In this document: positions 1 to 7,843 of the stretch, piece by piece
How positions within the stretch are numbered: the stretch's first letter is position 1
Layout of the letters: every line of letters begins with the position of its first letter
NCBI RefSeq assembly: GCF_014192395.1
Contig: NZ_JACHXW010000016.1
Span: 96,932 to 160,931 of the forward strand
From: Paenibacillus endophyticus
GTDB lineage: Bacteria > Bacillota > Bacilli > Paenibacillales > Paenibacillaceae
Reading direction: 5' to 3'
DNA: 64,000 bases
Made by a program: the position numbers and the translations under genes
Notes under the pieces: generated by a model
Told to the model about the DNA's origin: nothing
What the model saw: the letters and a program-made list of their open reading frames with translations, nothing else
The model's database searches: none

Positions 1-327
1 GCTATTGGGATCCTCTGCTTTTGCAAATACCGATAACAGCAAATCACGCAGCGTCATGCCAACTGCCAGCACAAAGCCATAATCTCGATAGTAGGGCAAA
101 TAATAATCATTTTCTCGGTCAAGCGCGAAGGCAGCGGCAACCTGTGCCACCTCTTGGCCAACGCCAGAGACGTGAAAGTTAATTTTACCGGCGCGCTGCA
201 GCAGCAGCATGCGCTCATCAAACTTACGAGCGGTCACCATTGTAGCGTACATATCAATTGCTTGCTCATCGCTAAGCCCTAATTCCAAATGACGAACATT
301 TTGCCCAGTAGAAGCAGATTGGGTCAC
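1..327 (-). CDS. bkdAA: Branched-chain 2-oxo acid dehydrogenase E1 alpha subunit (N-terminal part, cut by window edge)
   Basis: This is the first 109 codons of a thiamine-diphosphate E1 alpha subunit, which decarboxylates branched-chain 2-oxo acids and passes the acyl group to the E2 lipoyl domain. Visible family features are the segment ARKFDERMLLLQRAGKI, the FHVSGVGQE motif and the YYLPYYRDYG motif. The start is GTG with a good AAGGAGG site eight bases upstream; there is no ATG start, so simple ORF callers miss it. It follows lpdV on the same strand and probably belongs to the bkd operon. The rest lies outside the window. Confidence 0.85.
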   Translation of the reverse strand, partial: MTQSASTGQNVRHLELGLSDEQAIDMYATMVTARKFDERMLLLQRAGKINFHVSGVGQEVAQVAAAFALDRENDYYLPYYRDYGFVLAVGMTLRDLLLSVFAKAEDPNS

Positions 328-425
328 AAGGTGTTCCTCCTTTTTTCAGCACGATTATAACCTGGTACTAAGACTAGATCATATATATTATAACTCCAAT
401 TGATTCAAAAAGAAAACCACCATGA

Positions 426-1853
426 TTAGAACGAAATTGCATTGCCGTCTACAGCAAGCATCGCCTCTCCAAGTGCCTCTGAGAGCGTAGGATGCGGATG
501 GATCATTTGACCAACTTCCCAAGGCGTAGCATTAAGGACACTGGCAAGAGCGGCCTCGGATATAAGATCCGTCGCGTGAGCGCCAATCATATGGACGCCG
601 ACGATGTCATTTGTTTTCCGATCGGCAATGACTTTGACGAAACCATCCTTTTCGCCAAGAACGAGTGCTTTGCCGATTGCCTGGAACGGAATTTTGCCAG
701 TTATAATATCATGGCCCTTCGAGCGAGCACCGTCCTCGGTTAAACCATACGATGCGATTTCGGGACGAGAATAGATGCATCTAGGAATAAGATGAGCTTC
801 CATTGCTGTGGGCTTCTCTCCGTTTATATGCTCAGCGGCAAGCAGACCCTCATGAGCCGCTGCATGCGCAAGCTGCACGCCTCCGATGACATCGCCAATC
901 GCATAAATATGCGGCTCGCTCGTCTGTCCAAAACCATTCACTTCAATAACGCCATTGATCGTACGAATATCCGTATTTTCAAGTCCGATGCCTTCAACGT
1001 TTGCTTGACGGCCTATGGAGACGAGCAGCTTCTCTGCTGTCAGCACGACATCACCATCCGGCGTTTCAGCTACTATGGACACTTCCCCGTTCTCCCCTTT
1101 ATATTGATCCGTTTGAAGCTGTACTCCCGTTAGGATACGAATGCCTCGCTTGGTAAACAATTTTGTCAGTTCCGCTGACACCTCGGTATCCTCGCCTGGC
1201 AGCAAGCGCGAACCCGCCTCTACCAACGTCACCTGTACTCCGAAATCCTGAAGCATGGATGCCCATTCAACGCCGATCACGCCGCCGCCCACGATAATTA
1301 TGGAGCCTGGAAGCTTGTCCATTTCAAGCGCTTCGTCACTGCTCATAATGTATTCGCCATCTGGCTCCAAGCCAGGCAATATGCGCGGACGTGATCCGGT
1401 AGCGATAATCAGATTCGTGGAAACAACCGACTCCATTTCACCGTCAGGCAGCTCGACGGCCAGTGATCCGCTGCGCGGTGAGAAGATTGAAGGCCCAATG
1501 ACTCTCCCTTTACCCTGTATGATTTGGATCCCATTTTTTTTCATTAAGCTTTGCAAACCGCGGAATAACTGATCGACCGTTTGCGTCTTGCGAGTCTGCA
1601 CCTTATCGAACGCTAAGGATACGGCTCCTTCAGCTACATCTATTCCGTATGTACTGGCCTCTAGCAAGGTTGAATATACCTCTGCGCTTCTCAGCAACGA
1701 TTTACTAGGTATGCAGCCTTTATGCAAGCATGTTCCACCGAGCTTGTCCATTTCAATTATCGCTACCGACTTGCCTAATTGCGCAGCCCGAATCGCTGCC
1801 GTATATCCACCAGGTCCGCCTCCGAGCACAGCCACGTCTACCTGAATAGCCAT
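426..1853 (-). CDS. lpdV: Dihydrolipoyl dehydrogenase (E3)
   Basis: Flavoprotein that reoxidises the dihydrolipoyl group of a 2-oxo acid dehydrogenase complex using NAD+. The 475 residues are full length. FAD-binding GGGPGG is at residues 11-16, the redox disulfide pair Cys42/Cys47 sits in the GGTCLHKGC motif, a second GGGVIG nucleotide fold is near 190, and the His-Glu active site HPHPTLSE is near 452-459. An ATG start follows GGAGGG. Its neighbour bkdAA points to the branched-chain (isoleucine, leucine, valine) complex that makes precursors of branched fatty acids, so lpdV is preferred over the pdhD name, by context. Confidence 0.93.
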   Translation of the reverse strand: MAIQVDVAVLGGGPGGYTAAIRAAQLGKSVAIIEMDKLGGTCLHKGCIPSKSLLRSAEVYSTLLEASTYGIDVAEGAVSLAFDKVQTRKTQTVDQLFRGLQSLMKKNGIQIIQGKGRVIGPSIFSPRSGSLAVELPDGEMESVVSTNLIIATGSRPRILPGLEPDGEYIMSSDEALEMDKLPGSIIIVGGGVIGVEWASMLQDFGVQVTLVEAGSRLLPGEDTEVSAELTKLFTKRGIRILTGVQLQTDQYKGENGEVSIVAETPDGDVVLTAEKLLVSIGRQANVEGIGLENTDIRTINGVIEVNGFGQTSEPHIYAIGDVIGGVQLAHAAAHEGLLAAEHINGEKPTAMEAHLIPRCIYSRPEIASYGLTEDGARSKGHDIITGKIPFQAIGKALVLGEKDGFVKVIADRKTNDIVGVHMIGAHATDLISEAALASVLNATPWEVGQMIHPHPTLSEALGEAMLAVDGNAISF

Positions 1854-2062
1854 CTAATCAATCCCTCCATCATTGCATGCAACTCAGCGGGCAGTGCTTA
1901 TGTTTTGCAGCATACCCCTTCGCATTGTAACATGTCATTCTTCCCTATTGTACCTGTTTTTGCCGCCAGAGGCATCGTTGGTTTACGAAATAGACACACT
2001 GCGCTTAAAAAGGTATGATAATGCTAACTGTATATTTTGACCGATAAGGAGAAACTCTATTT

Positions 2063-2356
2063 ATGAAATTAATAACGGCCCGTTTTATTGCCATCCTTAT
2101 GTTAGTTATTCCTGGATTGCTCGCTTGCTTCGGATTTCTGAAAATGAAAGATTCATTGTTCCTTTACTTCTCTCAATTTGGAGACTCAACCATCACGCCT
2201 GATTTCGAATGGCTGAAATTTTTGCTAGGCTTTGTCATGTTTGCTGCTGGTGCAGGCTTTATTGCTGGCTGGACTTTTTTCCGTGACCGCAAACGCAATT
2301 ACGTTGCACCCCGCTTCAAGAAAAAACGCCCTCGTCCGCCAAAACCGCAAAACTAA
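2063..2356 (+). CDS. yqzF: DUF2627 small membrane protein (YqzF-like)
   Basis: A 97-residue protein with two hydrophobic segments (about residues 8-28 and 50-70) and a very basic proline-rich tail (KKKRPRPPKP). The start has AAGGAG about eleven bases upstream. It resembles the DUF2627 family, found in Bacillales near bkd and spo0A genes; its function is unknown. It is transcribed divergently from lpdV and ends at a strong terminator. Confidence 0.75.
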   Translation: MKLITARFIAILMLVIPGLLACFGFLKMKDSLFLYFSQFGDSTITPDFEWLKFLLGFVMFAAGAGFIAGWTFFRDRKRNYVAPRFKKKRPRPPKPQN

Positions 2357-2384
2357 CTTAATCACGACTCAAATTGCGTTTCTC

Positions 2385-2431
2385 AACCGCCGGATCAGGC
2401 TCTCGCAGCTCCTGATCCGGCGGTTTTTTTA
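2385..2431 (+). terminator. Strong bidirectional-looking terminator after the DUF2627 gene
   Basis: A perfect 15-bp stem (AACCGCCGGATCAGG paired with its complement) with an 11-base loop is followed by seven T residues. It separates the DUF2627 gene from the convergent coaD gene. Confidence 0.9.
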
Positions 2432-2463
2432 TTGGTACTATAACGTAATGCGGGATTGTGCTT

Positions 2464-2940
2464 CTACTCCACATAATCAAGCATCTGCATGTACGCTTTG
2501 GGCACCATATAGGAAGCGGCGAGCTCCGTCTTATCAGACATCAGAAACATCCGGACGAGTGAACTGCTCGTTTGCATGTAATGCGTATAGGGGGACAAAT
2601 AAATCGTATCAGCCATCGTCGTATTACGAATATATTGTTCTAGCTGAAGCTCGTATTCCAAATCGGTCGCATTGCGAATGCCCCTGATCACAACATGAAT
2701 GTCATGCTTGTTAATGTAGTCTGCCACAATTCCCTCATAAGGAATGATTTTGAGTTTCGCATCTTGCGGAATGGAGAGTGAAACGAGCTCCGTGCGCTGA
2801 TCGATCGTAAAATGATGCTTCTTGGAGCGGTTGTTCGCTACAATAACATGAACCTCGCTAAACAAATGAAAAGCCCGTTCGATTACAGAAACATGCCCTA
2901 ACGTAATCGGATCAAAACTCCCTGCATACACAGCTCTCAT
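2464..2940 (-). CDS. coaD: Phosphopantetheine adenylyltransferase (CoaD)
   Basis: Catalyses the fourth step of coenzyme A synthesis, ATP plus 4'-phosphopantetheine to dephospho-CoA. The chosen ATG follows GGAGGCGAACCT and gives 158 residues, the usual family length; a longer frame adds 23 unlikely residues. Nucleotidyltransferase motifs are GSFDPITLGH at 7-16 and TSSSLVR near the C-terminus. The region after SSSLVR is longer and less conserved than in typical CoaD, and the gene is not next to rsmD as in B. subtilis, so it could be a paralogue. Confidence 0.82.
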   Translation of the reverse strand: MRAVYAGSFDPITLGHVSVIERAFHLFSEVHVIVANNRSKKHHFTIDQRTELVSLSIPQDAKLKIIPYEGIVADYINKHDIHVVIRGIRNATDLEYELQLEQYIRNTTMADTIYLSPYTHYMQTSSSLVRMFLMSDKTELAASYMVPKAYMQMLDYVE

Positions 2941-3076
2941 AGGTTCGCCTCCATTCTTATCCTTAACATTCCGATGATGATTTTCAAATAAAATTACAAT
3001 TCTAATCATTTCTTTTTATGATAGCCAAATACAATTGCATTAAGATTAGTCTATCTTAAGAAGAAGAGGTGAACAT

Positions 3077-3244
3077 ATGAAAATCGTGTTCGACGTTACC
3101 GTAGACGGGAAAGTAAAAGAAACGATCCAGCCACAAACACAACGCTTGAAAGAAATTCATAGCTTTATCAAAGCAGAATCAAACGGATTAATCAAGAAAT
3201 ACGGAAGCAATGTCTACATTAACCGAAGAGTTGTTTACAATTAA
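3077..3244 (+). CDS. Small hypothetical protein, 55 residues
   Basis: The ORF has an ATG start and a clear AGAGGTG ribosome site seven bases upstream. The product is basic, begins MKIVFDVTVDGKVKETI and ends INRRVVYN. I do not recognise the family. It is convergent with the original end of spo0A and lies in host sequence just outside the inserted element. Confidence 0.55.
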   Translation: MKIVFDVTVDGKVKETIQPQTQRLKEIHSFIKAESNGLIKKYGSNVYINRRVVYN

Positions 3245-3302
3245 GGCATCTCGAGTGGGCCTTTTTTTGTTTTCGGGCTATTTGCATTTTTGACGCAGGC
3301 AA

Positions 3303-3333
3303 TAAAAAAAACCGAGACAATGGCTGCCTCGGT
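3303..3333 (-). terminator. Original spo0A terminator, now separated from spo0A
   Basis: On the minus strand a CCGAG/CTCGG stem of six to seven base pairs is followed by eight T residues. It lies about 70 bp beyond the stop codon of the left spo0A fragment, where a spo0A terminator is expected. Because of the insertion it is now more than 26 kb from the intact spo0A. Confidence 0.7.
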
Positions 3334-3398
3334 CGTGGTCGTTCATATTGCAATCGTAAGCTTCGTTTCAAGAAACCCCTAACAAAAGCCTCCTCTTA

Positions 3399-3629
3399 CG
3401 TTCAGCTAACCTTATGCTCAATCCGTAGCTTGTCTGCAACCATCGCAATGAATTCTGAATTGGTCGGTTTCGACTTGCTGATATTAATCGTGTAACCAAA
3501 CAGGTGGCTGATGCTGTCGATGTTGCCGCGCGTCCAAGCTACTTCGATCGCGTGCCGAATGGCGCGTTCTACGCGGGATGGCGTTGTTTTGAATTTCTCG
3601 GCAATGGCGGGATACAGCGTTTTCGTAAT
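3399..3629 (-). repeat. Left attachment repeat: orphan 3' fragment of spo0A
   Basis: This is identical over 231 bp to 29832-30062. It encodes Spo0A residues 196-270 plus the stop on the minus strand but has no start codon; upstream in frame a TAG appears after only three codons. After one mismatch (3630), two further bases also match. Together with the adjacent old terminator it marks the host side of the original spo0A 3' end. The crossover point must lie within the repeat but cannot be placed by identity alone. Confidence 0.95.
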
Positions 3630-3638
3630 TGCAATATT

Positions 3639-3678
3639 CTATGTAACATATTCAATTTTTCGTTATTTATCGGGTTTG
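3639..3678 (+). repeat. Left subterminal inverted repeat of the element
   Basis: The 12-mer CTATGTAACATA and, ten bases later, CGTTATTTATCGGGTTTG recur in inverted orientation near the right end (29721-29710 and 29698-29681), with one mismatch in the second block and nearly the same gap. They could be arm-type recombinase binding sites. Confidence 0.7.
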
Positions 3679-4015
3679 AACAACAGAATTAGTTGCTTAA
3701 ATAGTTTACAGTCCAAATGTAATATAACGCTGATTGCTTGTCAACCTTGCTTTTGAAGATAACAAGAGTGAGATGACTTTTCATCATCTCCATTTTCCTA
3801 CATATTAATAGAAGTAATTTTATTTTTAGCACTTAATTATCAAAATTTAATTTCGTTTTTATTGATATGAAACTGATGAAAATGTGCTTTAGTAACTGCC
3901 TTATCCCTCAATCTCAACTCCTTCGTTATTCCGAACAAGAAACCTCTCTCCAATGACCATGAGTTGTCCTTTCAACTACTCACCCCTATCCTCAACGCCG
4001 ATCACAGTTATTACT

Positions 4016-4236
4016 CTAATTAATGAACATCTGTACACTTATTTCCACACGATATTGCATCGACTCAGCAACGATACTAGTAATGTCTTCACATTCTTGT
4101 TTGTCTAATTCAATTCGTTGTCTCTTCTTCATTTCGCGATCATTTTCATTCAATGCAACTTTATGCTCAGGCATCATCATCCTACTGCTCTCCCACATAC
4201 CATTACCCTCAAGCTTCTTTTTGATCCTGTTGCCAT
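4016..4236 (-). pseudogene. yolD-like gene with a frameshift in an A run
   Basis: The downstream frame encodes MWESSRMMMPEHK and ends in a YolD-like helix region with LDKQECEDI. An ATG at 4236 has a GAGGGA site nine bases upstream and starts MATGSKR. If one A were added to the five-A run after codon 4, the frames would join as MATGSKKKLEGNGMWESS, the expected YolD start. This is either a real pseudogene or a homopolymer sequencing error. YolD proteins usually accompany a UvrX-type polymerase; none is present here. A 60-residue product from the internal ATG remains possible. Confidence 0.65.
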
Positions 4237-4357
4237 TTAAGCACCGTCCCTCAAATCTGATATTCTTATCATATTAGAACACACGTTCCCCTTTCAAGGG
4301 TTGATCAATGAAATTTCAAAACTATTGCAAGCTATTGATTTTTTAAATAAGACAATA

Positions 4358-4389
4358 AACCACATGGAGTTAAGTACTCACATGTGGTT
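4358..4389. repeat. AACC...GGTT hairpin
   Basis: Perfect nine-base arms, AACCACATG and CATGTGGTT, enclose a 14-base loop that holds a smaller GAGT/ACTC stem. There is no strong T run. It lies downstream of the 4504-4866 gene. It resembles three other hairpins in the element that begin AAC(C) and end GGTT(C/G). Confidence 0.55.
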
Positions 4390-4503
4390 CTATATAATTA
4401 TTCATCTTAGAATGGCAGTTAATTACTCTACTCCTCTAAAGAAACTCATTCAATCCGCTCGCCAGTACAGATCGGTGCACAGCACACTCTATTGGATTTT
4501 TGT

Positions 4504-4866
4504 TCATGGCTCAATATATCTTTTCTCACTGTACTTAATAATCCAGCCATCCTCTGTATAAAGTTCGCCAGCCAAACCATCGCTAGCTTCTTTGATATCT
4601 ATCGCATCTTCATCCAATTGAACTTTTAGATGAATCTGATCTTCTTGTTCTATAGTCCATAACAAGTTATGAAGAGTAGTATCTACAACCTGTGATATTA
4701 TATCAGTTAATATCTCTAATTGTTCAGTACTATAGCTTTCACTTATTTTCTTAGACATGGAACCTCTCATTTTTCCTTCAATCAATTTATCCCAAAAACT
4801 AATTGATTGATCCCTGACACCCGACATCAAAACTTGCCCTAGAAAATCCATCTGCTCTCTACTCAT
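4504..4866 (-). CDS. Hypothetical protein, 120 residues
   Basis: The ATG chosen follows a clear GGAGG five bases upstream; an earlier in-frame ATG lacks a site. The product is acidic and mostly helical in appearance, starting MSREQMDFLGQVLMSG and ending ELYTEDGWIIKYSEKRYIEP. I cannot assign a family. It is the last gene of the minus-strand block that begins with the DUF6979-like gene, so it may be co-transcribed with the Mrr-like gene 45 bp upstream. Confidence 0.65.
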   Translation of the reverse strand: MSREQMDFLGQVLMSGVRDQSISFWDKLIEGKMRGSMSKKISESYSTEQLEILTDIISQVVDTTLHNLLWTIEQEDQIHLKVQLDEDAIDIKEASDGLAGELYTEDGWIIKYSEKRYIEP

Positions 4867-4910
4867 AAGTTCCTCCAAAATATTAAATTGCAATCTTTAC
4901 GAAATTCATT

Positions 4911-5579
4911 TCACTTCTCCATCAATGACTTGGCATATTTCTCAGCCTTATAATCCTTCTTAATCTCATGTAAAACGCCATTATTCGCTTCGCTCCATGA
5001 TTCTAAGATCATTCTTGGCTCAGCTTCAATCAATTTCTTTATAGCTCGAATGTCATCCTTCTTAAATGCTTCGATCATGCTTATTAAATCATCACGATCT
5101 AACAACTTCACATGATTAACTCCTGCTAATGTCTCACAAGGTTCAGTAAACTTAGCAGATGCTATCACAATGGCTTTCTTTGCTTTGTAGTATCTCATAC
5201 AGGAAAACACCTCCTGCACAGCACTGATACCCACTGGATCGGTGTAACGCTTTGCTTGTATAACGTTCCTTATTCCATCACGATCAGTGAATACTACATC
5301 TGCTCCGAAATCTCTAGCCCCTACTGTCTTATATACTCCATCGTAGCCTAATTCAAGAAATAATCTATAAAGATACATTTCAAATTCAGAACCATCTTCC
5401 ATCAAATCAATGTCTGAAATATCAATTGCTTTTAAATCATAATTCTCTTCCAATGGCAGACTAGCTCTCTTGGATGTCGTTTTGTTCCTGATTATAAATC
5501 CAATGAAAATCCCAACACATACAAGGATAATGAATGCAAAGACTATGTATCCGAACAAAAAACAAACCCCCAACTCCAT
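4911..5579 (-). CDS. Membrane-anchored Mrr-type restriction endonuclease-like protein
   Basis: An N-terminal transmembrane helix (about residues 7-29) is followed by a linker and an Mrr-catalytic domain (about 60-170). The nuclease motif is visible as GARDFGADVVF followed by NVIQAKRY, the D...QxK form of the PD-(D/E)XK site. Such proteins are thought to cut foreign or modified DNA near the membrane. The C-terminus is a helical extension. The first ATG has no ribosome site; a TTG seven codons later follows GGGGG and may be the true start, which would shorten the membrane segment. It sits in a run of nuclease-like genes. Confidence 0.78.
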   Translation of the reverse strand: MELGVCFLFGYIVFAFIILVCVGIFIGFIIRNKTTSKRASLPLEENYDLKAIDISDIDLMEDGSEFEMYLYRLFLELGYDGVYKTVGARDFGADVVFTDRDGIRNVIQAKRYTDPVGISAVQEVFSCMRYYKAKKAIVIASAKFTEPCETLAGVNHVKLLDRDDLISMIEAFKKDDIRAIKKLIEAEPRMILESWSEANNGVLHEIKKDYKAEKYAKSLMEK

Positions 5580-5607
5580 TTTATGTTTATAATTAATCTA
5601 ATTTAGC

Positions 5608-6324
5608 TTAATTTTGTGTTCTATGATCATATGCCTTTCTGATGAAAGGCTTGATTTGTTCAATATCATTAACCCACTCCAATTTGATAAATGCTTGGTG
5701 TGAGTACTTGTTATTATCCGTTTGAGTTCTTGGAAATTTTCCACCTAATACCATATCAATTTCTTCTTGTAATTTAGTACCAAGCATTTCTTGTTTCTTT
5801 CCTATGTGTAATATCAGACTATGATTATCTTGAATAGTCAAACTAGCAAACTTCTTACTATCTGCAATTTTATATCCAATACAATCAGTCATAGGTAACT
5901 TTATCTTTATATTTTTCATATGTTCGCTAATGTACTTGTCAATTTCCCTAGCAATTAGTTCTTCCTTTGAATTGTATTGTTTAAAGATTCGTTCTTTATC
6001 GTTTTCTATGACACTAATCAAAAACAATTTCCGCTCGAACCCTCCACGTTGTTCTATCTTCAATCTTCTTCTCTTTTCGAATTCCTCTAAGCTAATTCCC
6101 TCATTGTCCAAAATCCCATATATAACCTCCACTAAATCAGCTAATTCGGACACCTGATCCTCGACTGATGTAGCTTCCAAGAACTCATTCAATTCTTCTT
6201 GCATCTTTGACTTTAATGCATTACCCATTTCAAGCTTATCAAGAACTCTGATTACAGAGGTTTTCCCACTAGCTTCAATAATGTGTGGTACCTTATCACG
6301 AACGAGCTTATTGTAAGTAATCAT
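5608..6324 (-). CDS. MazG-like NTP pyrophosphohydrolase fused to a DUF5655-like domain
   Basis: Residues 1-100 match the all-alpha NTP-PPase group related to phosphoribosyl-ATP pyrophosphohydrolase: YNKLVRDKVPHII at the start, then EELNEF and ELADLVEVIYGIL, which supply the metal-binding acidic residues. Residues about 140-238 look like DUF5655 (KFASLTIQDN, WVNDIEQIKPFIRKAY). MazG-like enzymes hydrolyse nucleotides and some act against phage by depleting dNTPs; DUF5655 often accompanies nucleic-acid enzymes. The start has GGGAGGG upstream. The next gene upstream is an HNH nuclease 21 bp away, suggesting an operon. The function of the fusion is inferred. Confidence 0.72.
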   Translation of the reverse strand: MITYNKLVRDKVPHIIEASGKTSVIRVLDKLEMGNALKSKMQEELNEFLEATSVEDQVSELADLVEVIYGILDNEGISLEEFEKRRRLKIEQRGGFERKLFLISVIENDKERIFKQYNSKEELIAREIDKYISEHMKNIKIKLPMTDCIGYKIADSKKFASLTIQDNHSLILHIGKKQEMLGTKLQEEIDMVLGGKFPRTQTDNNKYSHQAFIKLEWVNDIEQIKPFIRKAYDHRTQN

Positions 6325-6345
6325 TTTCTCAATCCCTCCCCAAGA

Positions 6346-7329
6346 TCAACCCTGACAAGCTATCCAAAATTTGCGGACAAGGTTTCTATCTACTGCCATC
6401 ATAAGTTCAGACACATGCTTATCAAGCTTCTCTTGTTCCATCATTCGTTGTATAAGCACTATATTTCTTTCTTCAAGGCTTTTTATCATTTCTTCGTTTG
6501 GTATTACGTTCGACTTGCTACTGTTGCAGGATTGGTGTGCGAATACGAGGTTCCATATATCATCAGAGTAGAGATACGACCATGGAATCACATGATCAAT
6601 TGCTGGTGTCTCATTTTCAATCTTCCCACCACATAAGAAACAATTACATTCAGGATTTTCCGCTTCAAGATATACTGAGAACTTCCCAAGCGATTTTCTC
6701 CTTACTTGATCTTCATCGATTATTCTCACTTTTTTTGAAAGTCTGGGAGAGTGGTTGAAATTCTCTAGCATTTGCGTCCAACGATAGTTGATGGCATCAA
6801 AAACAATCAGCCTTTTCTCTTTAAGTGCAAGCAAGCTATCTGCTCGAATGAATAAGCTGTCAGCTTTTTGCTCATACTGATAGACTCCATCTATTTCCTT
6901 ACCTTCTACTCGTAGGAATCGGTAACTCACATCAGTCTTCAACGCCTTCACAGTAGCGCTAACAGCTTTCTTATACTCTGTACTGCACACTGATTCGATA
7001 TTCGATCTGAACCATTTCACTGGCTTCACTGACCCTGACTGAGCCCGATAAGCTACTATTAGATTCTTTACGATTGTAACAACCACAGGAGGCTTTACTG
7101 GATTCGAACTTTGGTGAAGATCAAAGAATATTGTCTGTTCAAAATAATAACGAATTGCCTTCTCTGCTATTTCCCTTAGTTGGATTTCAACCATGTCTAT
7201 TGATTCTATGGAAAATAATTTATCGGACTCAGTAGCTATTTCAGTAATAGCCTTAGCCCAAGCCATTTTATAAGTATTATCGAAGCTACAATTTCTAATA
7301 ATGTGTAACCATTTATCTATGAAGTTCAT
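6346..7329 (-). CDS. HNH endonuclease
   Basis: A 327-residue protein whose C-terminal third holds an HNH nuclease core: CFLCGG zinc knuckle, then IDHVIPWSYL (catalytic histidine region), and HQSCNSSKSN. The first two thirds are helical and unassigned. It starts three bases after the stop of the DUF6979-like gene, so the two are translationally close and likely work together. A nuclease with a small partner inside a defence-like block suggests an anti-phage role; this is inference. Confidence 0.82.
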   Translation of the reverse strand: MNFIDKWLHIIRNCSFDNTYKMAWAKAITEIATESDKLFSIESIDMVEIQLREIAEKAIRYYFEQTIFFDLHQSSNPVKPPVVVTIVKNLIVAYRAQSGSVKPVKWFRSNIESVCSTEYKKAVSATVKALKTDVSYRFLRVEGKEIDGVYQYEQKADSLFIRADSLLALKEKRLIVFDAINYRWTQMLENFNHSPRLSKKVRIIDEDQVRRKSLGKFSVYLEAENPECNCFLCGGKIENETPAIDHVIPWSYLYSDDIWNLVFAHQSCNSSKSNVIPNEEMIKSLEERNIVLIQRMMEQEKLDKHVSELMMAVDRNLVRKFWIACQG

Positions 7330-7332
7330 ATT

Positions 7333-7731
7333 CTACTCCGATATGATCAAATTGTTGTTCCAGAGAGACAGTACAACGTCCATCTGGGAGTTATGTGACT
7401 TTTTGACTCCATTCATAACCACTCTCCACAGTCCATGCTTATCATCAACTAACTCAGGTCTGCTTCTAAGAATCTCAACAGCTTCAATGGCGTAATTTTT
7501 GTTCTTCTGTGATCCACTATTCTCAGAGCATCTTCCTTCATTAATACCACGAATTAATCCAGCTTCACACAATCCAAGAAAAGCGTTCTTCGGACACCCT
7601 TTTCTTTGTGACCAAGTACCTGCCCCAAAAATCTCAGTCGATACTGTGTTCCAAGCATCTAATGGTTTAGTTACTTTTGTTAAATAAAGCAATTCAACAG
7701 TTTTAACAGCAGTTAACCCATATTTATTCAA
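7333..7731 (-). CDS. DUF6979-like protein paired with HNH nuclease
   Basis: A 132-residue soluble protein with the segments MNKYGLTAVKTVELL and GTWSQRKGCPKNAFLGLCE, which I associate with DUF6979, a family of unknown function. The start is TTG with AAAGGA about thirteen bases upstream. It is the first gene of a minus-strand operon continuing into the HNH gene with a three-base gap. The tight pairing makes it a candidate regulator, sensor or immunity partner of the nuclease. Confidence 0.55.
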   Translation of the reverse strand: MNKYGLTAVKTVELLYLTKVTKPLDAWNTVSTEIFGAGTWSQRKGCPKNAFLGLCEAGLIRGINEGRCSENSGSQKNKNYAIEAVEILRSRPELVDDKHGLWRVVMNGVKKSHNSQMDVVLSLWNNNLIISE

Positions 7732-7843
7732 ATTATTATATTCGTCCTTTCAAAATCCTTTTTTAATTAAGAAATTAATTTTTAGCAATAATATAAATTA
7801 ACATGTATCATTCAAAATCATGAAAACGTTGAACTCCTATCAA

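Noticed and set aside
3504..3756. Plus-strand frames in the left spo0A repeat
   Set aside because: They are antisense to the duplicated Spo0A C-terminus and recur at 29937 for the same reason; no ribosome site is present.
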